From positions 25,768,399 through 25,832,398 of the forward strand of contig NC_064544.1 in the NCBI RefSeq assembly GCF_023856365.1: a DNA stretch of 64,000 bases, written 5' to 3'. The notes beneath the pieces are model-generated. The model saw only the letters and a program-made list of their open reading frames with translations. It was not told where the DNA came from and ran no database searches. The position numbers were made by a program, and so were the translations under genes. Each line of letters begins with the position of its first letter. The first letter of the stretch is position 1. Positions 55,289 to 64,000 of this stretch are shown here, piece by piece. Source of the DNA: Brienomyrus brachyistius. Lineage: Eukaryota; Chordata; Actinopteri; Osteoglossiformes; Mormyridae.

Positions 55289-55623
55289 ATGACACTGCAT
55301 GGGGGTGGCATGGTGGTGTAGTGGTTAGCACTGTTGCCTCACACCTCTGGGACCCGGGTTCATGTCTCCGCCTGGATCACATGTGTGCGGAGTTTGCATG
55401 TTCTCCCCATGTCGTCGTGGGGTTTCCTCCAGGTACTCCGGTTTCCCCCCACAGTCCAAAAACATGCTGAGACTAATTGGAGTCGCTAAATTAACCATAG
55501 GTGTGCATGTGTGAGTGAGCCCTGTGATGGGCTGGCCCCCCATCCTGGGTTGTTCCCTGCCTCCGGACCCCCCGTGACCCAATAGGATAAGCGGTTTGAA
55601 AAATGGATAGATGACACTGCATG
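55289..55623 (+). mobile_element. Mermaid/DANA-like SINE with 13-bp TSD
   Basis: The SINE 55302-55610 lies between exact ATGACACTGCATG copies (55289-55301, 55611-55623). Head GGGGTGGCATGGTGGTGTAG; the part with GGCACGAGGCAGGGA is deleted near 55560; the GGAT tail is reduced to ATGGATAG. Confidence 0.95.
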
Positions 55624-55950
55624 TTGTTGTTTTACATGTTCACTACAAGTCAGTGTTTTTTTCATTGTATGATTAATGCCACATTCATACCAAAAAACAC
55701 ACTAGACATACTGTACAAGGCAATCAAGGGAACAACCTTCTCAGAATACAAAGTGAATGTATCAACCGAAGAAGGATGTTTCCTTTTCAGAATATTCATT
55801 TTTTTACCATGTGGAACCACTGTCCATGATTCAATTGAGTGCATTCAAAGAATGATACATCAAGACTAATAGTGACAAAATATTCATTTAATATGCATTG
55901 TACATGAATGTAGGACTTAGATGTTGATGAATTTCTCATCAGTGAAGGGC
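55624..55950. other. Unassigned spacer
   Basis: A/T-rich. An 82-codon open frame overlaps, but nothing is recognised in it. Confidence 0.4.
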
Positions 55951-55953
55951 ATA

Positions 55954-56876
55954 TACACTCAGGGAAAAAAAAGTTGAAAACCCAGAACTATCCAACTTAG
56001 ATGTAATTTGGTACACGTGCAGACCAGTGATGGATATGTAAATGATTAGAATTGCAAGGAGTTGGCATGTTTAATTACCAGACACAGGATGCCTCGTAGT
56101 CACATTAGACAGTGTTAACAGCACTTGACGGAGTTTGATAGGGTTGCATTGCGGGTTTGCATGAAGCCAGGTGGTCATATGGTGCAACTGCATGTGGGCC
56201 ATGCGGATATCAGTCGCCTGATATTGAAACCAATGGGCACGTGAGGCATCCACACACGTCGTGAAGTTTCTGGTCATCCAAGACAGACCACGCCAAGGAA
56301 GGATCGTTGGATTGTGCTCCAAGCATCACAGATCCCCATGACACCTGCGCCTGATATATGGACACAGCTACTGGACTCTCTACAACACCCTATATCATCG
56401 TGTCGCGATGACTGGCATCAGCTGGACTACGGGTTCACCGTCCCATGCATAGGCTGCCGTTCACAATAGCACAGAAACGGTTGCGTTTAGAGTGGTGTAG
56501 TCACTGGGAGGCATGGACTGATGACGACTGGCGTCCTACCATGTTCAGCGATACATCTCAGTTCTGCAGTACCACAGATGACCGTCGTGTGCGTATGGTG
56601 GCGCCGCAGGGAGAAGAGCAATCCTGCCAACACTGTGGAGTGACACACCACACTCTGACGGCACAGTGGTACACCAGTGACATCCTAGTGGTATCCGGGC
56701 CCAGGGGTGTGCTATACCCTACTGACATGGGACCAGCAGTGTGGCCATACCGCCAACTCCGTTTGATCTGATATTATAGTCATCGAGATACTGTCACATG
56801 CCCTTTCATCACATGCAGATTTCATTTTCACAACTTAGTCTGTTGTGCTTCACTTTTTTGCCACCGAGTTTGTGTT
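55954..56876 (+). mobile_element. Tc1/mariner element relic
   Basis: The left end ACACTCAGGGAAAAAAAAGT and the right end (ACTTTTTTGCCACCGAGTTT, reversed) are imperfect inverted repeats of Tc1 type. Between them lies a degenerate transposase. Confidence 0.75.
56290..56771 (+). pseudogene. Tc1-type transposase relic
   Basis: The frame 56445-56771 encodes HRLPFTIAQKRLRLEWCSHW, then WRPTMFSDTSQFC (first catalytic D region), DDRRVRM and GGVxYxxDMGP-like sequence. The upstream part (DRPRQGR, the GRPR-like linker, near 56286) is in other frames. The second D and the DD34E glutamate are not intact. Confidence 0.75.
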
Positions 56877-57470
56877 CTGACACCAAGTTGATGGGAATTG
56901 ATTATTTGAGCGTCATCTAAAGAGCTTATATTACTTTAGATGGTATTTAGACTCACATGGTATTTTGAAAAGATTCCCATATGCGCTGATTAGCTGGGGT
57001 TGATCCGAGCAGCTGTGCACTTTTCTCCTGTAACACAAAAGTTTGCTTTTAGGACAGAAAACAAGGTTAAGACCATATTATGTGGTTTACATCTATCAAA
57101 ATAAAACCAAAGTCACTGTTACCAAAAGAGTAACCATGTGTTGTCAAATTCCCTAACATTTTGCTTCATCTTACTTTGGATGTCCATGGTTAGGAGAGAA
57201 GCAGAAATCTGCTCAACCATTAGAAAGACTTTACTCGATACAGGGAGTGAGATCTTGTTGCAGGTGACAAGGCAGGATAGAGTGTATTTAGAAAAATAAT
57301 GAAGAGGGAATGTGAGTGTGAGCTATTGTGGCATCTGTGTATAACCCAATATGGCGGCATCCTTCTGAATGTAAACAACATAGCCAGCTTAATTAGCTTA
57401 GTCAAGTGTAATTGAACTAAGAAAAACTTAGCAATATACGTTCCCTGCTTGGTGTGATAAATACAGCAGC
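56877..57470. other. Unassigned spacer
   Basis: No gene or named repeat recognised. Confidence 0.4.
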
Positions 57471-57474
57471 AGCT

Positions 57475-57960
57475 GCTGGTGGACGGGCTACAAACAGACA
57501 TCAAGAAGAAATCCCACCTCACAACCATTTACTGTACCAAACCCCTTAATGTAACTTGTAAAGATGTAGGTATTGGAGTATTCACATATTCATTTGCAGT
57601 GTCCACTTCCTGTCCAGTAAATTTGGCAGGACGAAATTTGAATAACCTAGGCCTGACTCGTGTATGCGGCTGAAGGAGTAAAGGTAGAATGGGTGGAGAA
57701 TCCTGGGCTGAGCTGCATGGTGGCCTGGGGGACAATCATGAAAACACAGACCCTGTGATATCCTCAAAACCCACAACTAAAAGGGGAGTCAGGAACCACT
57801 TGACCCGTTAAGCCACATGGTGGCCCTATGAGCAGGCAAACACACTATGGGCTAAGGGGTACAAGACAGAGGAGAGAATAGGATGGCCAGTGACATGTGA
57901 ACAGGACAAGGCAGGGATGGATTCTGACACAGGTGCCATACTACTTTGTTTAAATATGCC
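57475..57960 (+). pseudogene. Possible retroviral protease end (remnant)
   Basis: The frame 57479-57673 contains FAVSTSCPVNLAGRNLNNLG, which resembles the end of retroviral protease before RT (CPxxLLGRDLLxxLG). Downstream frames are broken and RT is not seen. It is a plus-strand relic, opposite in orientation to the 52-55 kb ERV. Confidence 0.35.
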
Positions 57961-58421
57961 CAAGTGCTCAGAATGTTTTAGTGCAAGTCTTAGACAATGG
58001 TATCTCTGAATGAGGCAGCAGTTTGGTTCCTCCTGAAGGCCCTATAACTGTCCTGAGAAGTTGTTTGTATGCACTTACTGCCTTGACACTTGTTGATGTA
58101 CATGTGCTCTGCTCAAGCAGTAAAGGGGAGATCACATGCAGAGATGATTTTCTGTAGCCTCTCAGTCCGAGTAAAAATAAAATATCCTTGTCATATAGGA
58201 ACCAAGTCTCTGGCTGGAAATTTCTACAACAGAACCAATTAGTCATCTCTATAAATATATACAGATGTAGCCGCTTGAATTTTCCCCAGTTTCCATGATG
58301 GGACCTTGGCTGGTCCTTGGCTGATCCTTGGCTGGCCCCTGCTGGGTTCTGGGTGGGACCTTGACTGTAATGAGATCCCCCACTATGATGTAATGAATAA
58401 GTGGGCCGGCTCTTGCTGACA

Positions 58422-58804
58422 CCCACTGTTCGAGAAATATGTACTTTTACTATTGTCATTTTGCTAGATGCCATTTCTTAGACATAACACCCTGCAGCAG
58501 CTTGATCTTAATTTAGCAATCACCCTTCTTAAGAACTGTCGCTTGAATATTTCCACCCCATACATGGTGATAAACAATGTTAAATGTTATTCGCATATCC
58601 TGTTTGTGTACCTCAGTAAAAGATACTGCGAGGGGAGTTACTCTTTCGAAGTTGGCTGAGTTCGACTGAGAGGCTGGCACCTCGAAGTCAGGACCGGACT
58701 TCCCTTGCAGCAAGTAAAAAGTCATCACAGCTGTCTGTGTTGTTCTGTGTTCAGAGATTGGTTGGTTTTCAGCGTATATTTAGGGGAAAAAACCCAACAC
58801 CCAA
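58422..58804. mobile_element. Solo LTR, paralogue of the 16.5-kb outer LTR
   Basis: 58427-58799, TGTTCGAG to CCCAACA, with near-matching flanks CCCAC and CCCAA (one mismatch, likely an aged 5-bp duplication). It matches 16472-16745 plus 17205-17299 and lacks the inner LTR. Immediately downstream lies the L2-type LINE copy. Confidence 0.8.
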
Positions 58805-58809
58805 CAGAA

Positions 58810-59735
58810 CAAAAACAACACAGTAACACAGAGGTGTAGCTAAAAATTCTGGGCCCCTGACAGAAGGTCACCTTGCGCCCCTCTGTCGAATTTTACATAC
58901 TGTGAAAGAGATTTGTTGAGCCATCTTCTAATCCAGTGCAATCCAGCTTTATTTGAAAAGCACTTTAAACAATCATATGGACCAAAGTGCTGCACAGAGG
59001 AATAAATAAAAACATTCACATACTTAAAAACGAAGTAAAATAAATTTAATAAAAACCAGAACACAAATTAAATGAGAGTAAAAGGCCATTAATAAAATAA
59101 AAACAAAAAATTACATTAATTAATAAAGAAAAGGCTAAGATTAAAATAAAATTTACTATTAAAGTCAACATCTCACAACATGCCAAAGGCCAAAGAGAAA
59201 GGATGAGTTTTAAGAAGAGATTTAAAAACGGACAGAGAAGAGGCCTCCCAAATGTGAAAAGGCAAGTCATTCCACATTTTAGGAGCTGCGACTGCAAAAG
59301 CTCGATCCCCTCTAAGCTCACGCTGAGTCTTAGGAACTGTCAGGAACAGCTGATCAGCTGACCTGAGAGAGCGGGTGGGGGTGTAAGGGTGAAGCAGCTC
59401 ACAGAGGTCAGGTGGAGCAAGACCCTTGAGGGCTTTAAAAGCAAATAACAGAATTTTAAAATGAATCCTAAAATGTACGGGCAGCCAGTGGAGTGAGGCT
59501 AAAATGGGGGAGACATGCTCATATTTCCATGTGCGGCAGCATTTTGAACCTTCTGGAGGTGAACAATAGTGGAGCCTCTAACCCCAACATAGAGGGCGTT
59601 ACAGTGGTCCAGACTAGTAGTGACAAAAGAGTGGATTACTGTCTCAAAGTGCTGCCTAGAAAGAATTGGCTTTATTTTGGCCAACTGCTTCAATTGTAAA
59701 AAGCTTGACTTGACAACTGACCTTATCTGAGTGTA
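58810..59735 (-). mobile_element. L2-type LINE copy, paralogue of 19057-20140
   Basis: Same untranslated tail and RT C-terminal region (QLAKIKPILSRQHFETVIHS, DHCNALYVGV on the minus strand). It is shorter at its 5' side: about 280 bp corresponding to 19988-20264 are missing, after which the flank GAGTGTAAGAGCAAAGGAAA is again shared. Confidence 0.85.
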
Positions 59736-60322
59736 AGAGCAAAGGAAACTGAATCCACTACTGTATGTTCTGTCCTGTACATTTTTATTACAGTTTTTCT
59801 CAATTGCTTTGGCTCAGTTCTCAAATGATTTTTTTATTTCCCAAAACATTAAGTTCAGATCTCTGAACAATTCGCATCTTTTTCACATCAGATTGGAATT
59901 TCTTATTGATTTGAGCAAATTGCAAATGTTTTGGCACATGTGTGCAAAGAGTACATACAACTGTCTGCAGTTTGGACAACAAATAATTGCAAATGGCTTG
60001 TTGATCAAAACTGATGACTCGATTCTCACTTACACTGTCAAACACTTCAGAACTTCTCAGACATTTTTTATTGTGTAAGCCATCACATTCAAAACGATCT
60101 ATTCAATTATCATAATTAGTATTCATGAATGTATATTCTAAAATATATCTAACATTGACATTGTTTGTAATGTCTGCTACATTGGCACATGCCCTGTAAT
60201 TGCAATCGCAATCTAATTGCAAAGTACCTCTAATATGACTCAACCATTTAACCATTTAACCAATCACTTTGGGAGTATATATATGTAGATTGCCCACAGC
60301 ACAATCACTGCTGTAGAATGTT
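59736..60322 (+). promoter_or_regulatory. 5' end and promoter of the DD35E element
   Basis: The element starts at 59791 (CAGTTTTTCTCAATTGC) directly after TA; the paralogue near 20325 reads ATTTTTATTAAACAACAC, confirming the insertion point. A TATATATATG string at about 60273 lies 56 bp before the ATG, a plausible TATA box. Confidence 0.6.
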
Positions 60323-60328
60323 TTGAGA

Positions 60329-61685
60329 ATGGAGGACGTTCACAACGCTGAACTGCAGCAACATGCTCGTGGAAGAGCAATTGGAAGGCGTGTAAGAATA
60401 CGTGGTGGTGGTAGAGGAAGAAATAATCGAGGAAGAGGTGGAAATAGAAGAGTCAGAGTCTCTGATGAAATCAGAGCCACACTTGTGGATCATGTCATAA
60501 ATCATGGTTTTACAATGGAAGAGGCTGGTCGAAGAGTACAGCCTAATGTAAACAGGTCCACAGTGTCATCAATTGTGCAAACCTTTCGTAGGGAAAACAG
60601 GTACATATGTATTTTTTTGTTTTACAGTATGTAAAGTATTTTTACAGTATAAACAACAATATTGTAAAGGTAAATGCAAGTCTATTTGTTCATTCTATAG
60701 AACTGCACGACAACCTCGCGCTGGTGGCAGAGCAGCAGTATTTAACCAACTGCAAGAACAAGAAATTTGCAACATGGTCATAGCCAACAATTCCATCAGG
60801 CTAAGAGAGATCCAAAGTGCAATCATAAATGACAATGAGGTCTTTGCAAATATTAATTCTGTCAGCATTTCCACCATAGTAGTTTTAGAAAGACATCAGA
60901 TGACTATGAAACAGCTCTATAAGGTGCCATTTGAGAGGAACAGTGAAAGAGTCAAGGCATCGCGCTACCAGTATGTCCAGGTAAACCACTGGTGTGCACT
61001 TAGTGAGTTTTCCTGTATTTCTAAGATGCCTGTATTACTTTACTGTAAGTTTCAGAAACCCATAAGAAAATACGTTTACTGTTACATTTTTTCCTGTGTT
61101 CCTTCATAGAGAATCATGGAGTTAGAACTACATGAAACGACCCACATTCTTGTTTTTGTGGACGAGGCTGGGTTTAATCTGTCCAAAGGCCGGAGACGTG
61201 GTCGCAATCTCATTGGACAGCGAGCCACAATTGACACACCAGGCCAACGTGGGGCCAATATTACAATGTGTGCTGCCATTTCAGAGAACGGTGTGAGCAC
61301 ACATATTCCACACATTGGGCCCTATAATACCCAACTTCTCCTGGCCTTCCTAAATGCACTTTACAGAGACCTGATTCCAGAACAAGAAAGAGGTTTGGTT
61401 AGACCACATTTGCCTAATTATGTTGTTGTCTGGGATAATGTCAGCTTCCACCGAACCAACAGTGTTAGTGACTGGTTTGCTGCACATGAAAGGATAACAG
61501 TGGAATTCCTTCCACCATACTCTCCGTTCCTAAATCCAATAGAAGAGTTTTTTTCAGCATGGAGGTGGAAAGTGTATGATCATAGACCACAATATCTCAA
61601 AAATTTGACCGTATTTCTCTCTGACCATTTAAAACATTTAAATTATTTTTGTGATGCATCAGTATCAATAGCTACAACGTCATAA
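60329..61685 (+). CDS. Three-exon Tc1/mariner-superfamily transposase (DD35E type)
   Basis: Exons 60329-60600, 60701-60980 and 61110-61685 join in frame at consensus splice sites (AACAG|GTACAT; TTCTATAG|A; TCCAG|GTAAAC; CTTCATAG|A), giving about 375 codons without a stop. The N-terminus has Arg/Gly-rich DNA-binding sequence (RIRGGGRGRNNRGRGGNRR) and a helix-turn-helix region (HVINHGFTMEEAGRRVQPNV). A second region follows (TARQPRAGGRAAVF, then NNSIRLREIQSAI). The catalytic core has D (VFVDEAGFNLS), D (VVWDNVSFH) and E (PFLNPIEEFFSAW); 35 residues separate the last two. After VYDHRP the protein turns into unfamiliar sequence (QYLKNLTVFLSDHLKHLNYF) and stops. No 3' inverted repeat is found, so the natural C-terminus and right end seem to be lost. 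Confidence 0.8.
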
Positions 61686-62386
61686 CAGATATAGATATAA
61701 TGCGGTTCATACTTTTGAAGTTGATGCGTATCTCCCGAAAAAAATCAACTCCAGAAGAGTCCGCGTCTGTAAATGCCTGAACTTCGGAATCGATCCTACC
61801 TTTGTTAGGCGCGGCATCTGTGTCTTGCAGCTGTTCCCTTGGATAAAGATGTTAATTGTCATGCTTACAGCATCTCGATCTCCGGCGTTTGTGAAGTTGG
61901 GATTGATGCTGTCCTGTGTTTTTTTTTTTCCTTCCACACTTAAGCTCTGCTTGTTACTGCCCCATAGCGGAGCGCAAGTGAAACGGACTACCGGAGATTT
62001 GCACTGTTTTTCTGTTAGTGTGTATAATCAAAATATGACTCAGTTTGGCCAGTTAGAAAAATATGATAATAGAAAAGTATTCTTTTCCTCTCACTTTTTT
62101 TTCTTGATTTAATTACCGACTTCACGTACTTACACTGTGTCCCGTTGCACGATGTAATATTGCGAAACTATGATTTTGTGGCAGTGTTTTGTAAAGGAAT
62201 TTTCCGTTTAATCATCGTCTTAGTATAAAGCTATATGGTTGTTCTGGTATCAGTGGACGTACATTATGTATTTTTTCTTCTCTTGAGCACCATGGTCATG
62301 ACATGAAGCTCAGTCATTGATTACTCGCAAATGTTAGTAGTCATCCGCTGTTTATCTTGAAGATGTAAAAGTAGTGCGCGTACATC
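61686..62386. other. Unassigned spacer
   Basis: No gene recognised, and no right end of the DD35E element. Confidence 0.4.
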
Positions 62387-62458
62387 TCCTCGTTAGTATA
62401 GTGGTGAGTATCCCCGCCTGTCACGCGGGAGACCGGGGTTCGATTCCCCGACGGGGAG
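62387..62458 (+). tRNA. tRNA-Asp (GTC)
   Basis: 72-nt cloverleaf. Acceptor TCCTCGT pairs with ACGGGGA, discriminator G. The D arm contains the A box (TAGTATAGTGGTGAGTA), the anticodon loop CTGTCAC has GTC at 62420-62422, and the T arm contains the B box (GGTTCGATTCC). A T5 run near 62469 is a Pol III terminator. No intron. It matches the canonical vertebrate tRNA-Asp sequence, so it is probably functional. Confidence 0.97.
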
Positions 62459-63017
62459 AGTCTGCATCTTTTTGCCTCGGTCTCAAAAGGCACCAAGCTA
62501 GAACCGGCCCCGTGTTAGTGGAAACGGGGCTTGTGACTTGTACTCATGCATAATATTCTGCGGGTCGCTCAGCAGCGCAGCATATGAAACTAGACTCGGA
62601 TTGTAAGTGTGTGGTTTTGATAATTGATGTATGGATGGATGGATCCTTAATAAGAGATATAAACAATAAGGTCCAGTCGCCAACTAATCATGTAAAATAC
62701 GTCATAAACTCATGGTTGTTAAACCCAGAATAAAAATGAAGACGTATAACTAGGAAAGTCAACTTGCACATTTCAATTTTGGTTCGATATAATCACGTTG
62801 TCCTTAACCCTCCAGTGCAGGAGGGGACGGTAATGCGCATCGAATGTTTCCGAACCTGTGTGTGATACAACCGAGGAAGAGCCGATGACTTCGGGGGAGG
62901 AGGGGCAGGCGACTCGGAAGAAAAAGCAGCAGAACCCAATGCAGCCTGTAGCCCATTCAAAGGCCTACTGTTGGACCTCTGCTTATTTTGCAATACGTCT
63001 TTAGTACGGACTGAAAA
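62459..63017. other. Spacer and u2af2 promoter side
   Basis: Includes a short GGAT run (62634-62643) and a moderately GC-rich stretch (62810-62960) directly before the u2af2 start codon, compatible with a TATA-less housekeeping promoter. No other gene seen. Confidence 0.4.
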
Positions 63018-63066
63018 ATGTCCGATTTCGATGAGTTTGAGAAGCAGTTAAGCGAAAATCGGCAAG
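63018..63066 (+). CDS. u2af2: U2 snRNP auxiliary factor 65-kDa subunit, exon 1
   Basis: ATG 63018 encodes MSDFDEFEKQLSENRQ, then one base (G of the next codon) before the donor AAG|GTAAGT. The residues match the conserved N-terminus of U2AF65 (MSDFDEFERQLNENKQE in other vertebrates), and the 49-nt exon in phase 1 fits that gene's first coding exon. U2AF65 binds the polypyrimidine tract at 3' splice sites and recruits U2 snRNP in the nucleus. The RS domain and three RRM-type domains must lie beyond the right edge. Teleosts have two paralogues; one exon does not tell which. Confidence 0.88.
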
Positions 63067-64000
63067 GTAAGTTTGGCTTTGAAGATCGGTGTATGCTCCC
63101 TGTTTTAGGGTAATAAAGTGGCCGGCGTGTCCTAGCGCCGAGGATGGTGCGGAGGGCACTTCTGCTGGTTCCGAAAAGAAAAGCGCGGCTGGGAAATCGG
63201 TGCCTTTTATCCGAGCGCTCGCCGATTCTGAAACCTGCCCGATTCTTCTTCTCCCAGCTGCCGCAGGATCCCCGAAAACTGACCGCTTTGGTAAATCAGT
63301 GACATTCTTTGCTTGGCATTGTTATAGAGATCGCTAGGCCTGCATCCATCAGTGCCCGGCGTACATAACATGGACATTTCAATGAAACGTTATTGGGGTG
63401 CACTCGATGTGAAAGCCTGCGGTTTTATTTATTTAATTATTTACCATTATACACTTGGATCATAAATTGCGACCCGCGTATTTTCATTCGCAGTAACACA
63501 CTATGCATGGATGTTTGTTGCAAGCGTTATATTTTCAAGATCACGTTTAAAGTTTTATGCAAATAAAAACGACCGCGACCACTTGATTTAAAGTCCGCAC
63601 TTAATAACAGTGTTAGTTACTTGGTTTTTAAATACTACGACGAGTTTTCTATATAATGATATGATTTTGTCTCTTTCCGATGCACAATAGCCTTTCCCTT
63701 GGGTCCGAAATGCTGGCCCTGTCATCCGTACAGAATAAGTCTTTCTCACACGATCGCCGTTTCTTCATGATGTATAGACTCTAAAAATCAGCCGCGTTCC
63801 CTGGAATCATAACAACTGCTTTTAGGTCGTTATTGCAAAGTCTTGCACCTGTATCTACCTTTACAGCGGATAGCAGTAACTAACAATGATGTACAGTTAT
63901 ATAACAATACACATATAACTTCATTAAAGTGCAGAGAATCCAGTAAACTGAATAAACTTAAGCCATACTAACGCAACTGAAATATACAACATGCGTTACA
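63067..64000 (+). other. u2af2 intron 1 (start)
   Basis: Sequence after the exon 1 donor. No second exon (SR-rich coding with acceptor) is found before the window ends. Confidence 0.6.

Noticed and set aside
55621..55869. 82-codon frame after the 55-kb SINE
   Set aside because: It begins in the SINE target duplication and shows no domain or splice signals.
57968..58474. 168-codon minus-strand frame overlapping the 58.4-kb LTR
   Set aside because: It runs across the LTR boundary and a short GG/TCC repeat stretch, so it is unlikely to be one protein.

Overview
The window is vertebrate genomic DNA, almost certainly from a teleost fish. Three things support this: a novel immune-type receptor (NITR)-like V exon that already carries a J-like motif (a family known from bony fish), many Mermaid/DANA-like tRNA-derived SINEs with GGAT tails, and fish-type LINE, hAT, Tc1/mariner, Ty3/gypsy and gammaretrovirus-like elements. 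Only four host genes or gene pieces can be supported: a chemerin/cystatin-like first exon at the left edge (minus strand), an NITR-like leader plus V exon at 40.6-41.2 kb (plus), a tRNA-Asp(GTC) gene at 62.4 kb, and the first coding exon of u2af2 at 63.0 kb (plus). Nearly all the rest is mobile-element debris in several insertion layers.

Layout. 0-5.7 kb: cystatin-like exon, LINE fragments, and a 46-bp satellite with a 368-bp higher-order duplication. 8.7-10.5 kb: a gammaretrovirus-like LTR, tRNA-Pro primer-binding site, leader and a 133-codon ORF with no recognisable gag or pol after it. 11-15.9 kb: SINEs, a gag-like remnant, and a BED-finger hAT element cleanly inserted in another repeat. 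15.9-17.9 kb: an LTR inside an LTR inside a Rex1-like LINE. 19-20.3 kb: an L2-type LINE tail whose paralogue lies at 58.8-59.8 kb. 21.4-26.3 kb: a dead L1/Tx1-type LINE carrying several SINE insertions. 26.3-27.9 kb: LTR material.

28.4-38.8 kb and 46.0-51.2 kb are two copies of one roughly 5-kb block in direct orientation, placed on either side of the NITR-like exons. Copy A was later split by a young 5.84-kb Ty3/gypsy element (minus strand, 790-bp near-identical LTRs, tRNA-Leu primer site) that lacks its RNase H domain. Each copy also took a different, independent insertion at nearly the same site.

52.3-55.0 kb is a broken endogenous retrovirus (RNase H, integrase, envelope-like remnants; minus strand). 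55.95-56.87 kb is a Tc1 relic. 59.8-61.7 kb is a three-exon DD35E-type transposase gene that is open across all exons but seems to have lost its 3' end. The right edge returns to host sequence (tRNA-Asp, u2af2).

Coordinates of element ends rest on visible target-site duplications, terminal inverted dinucleotides or paralogous empty sites where stated; family names come from recognised motifs, not from a database search.
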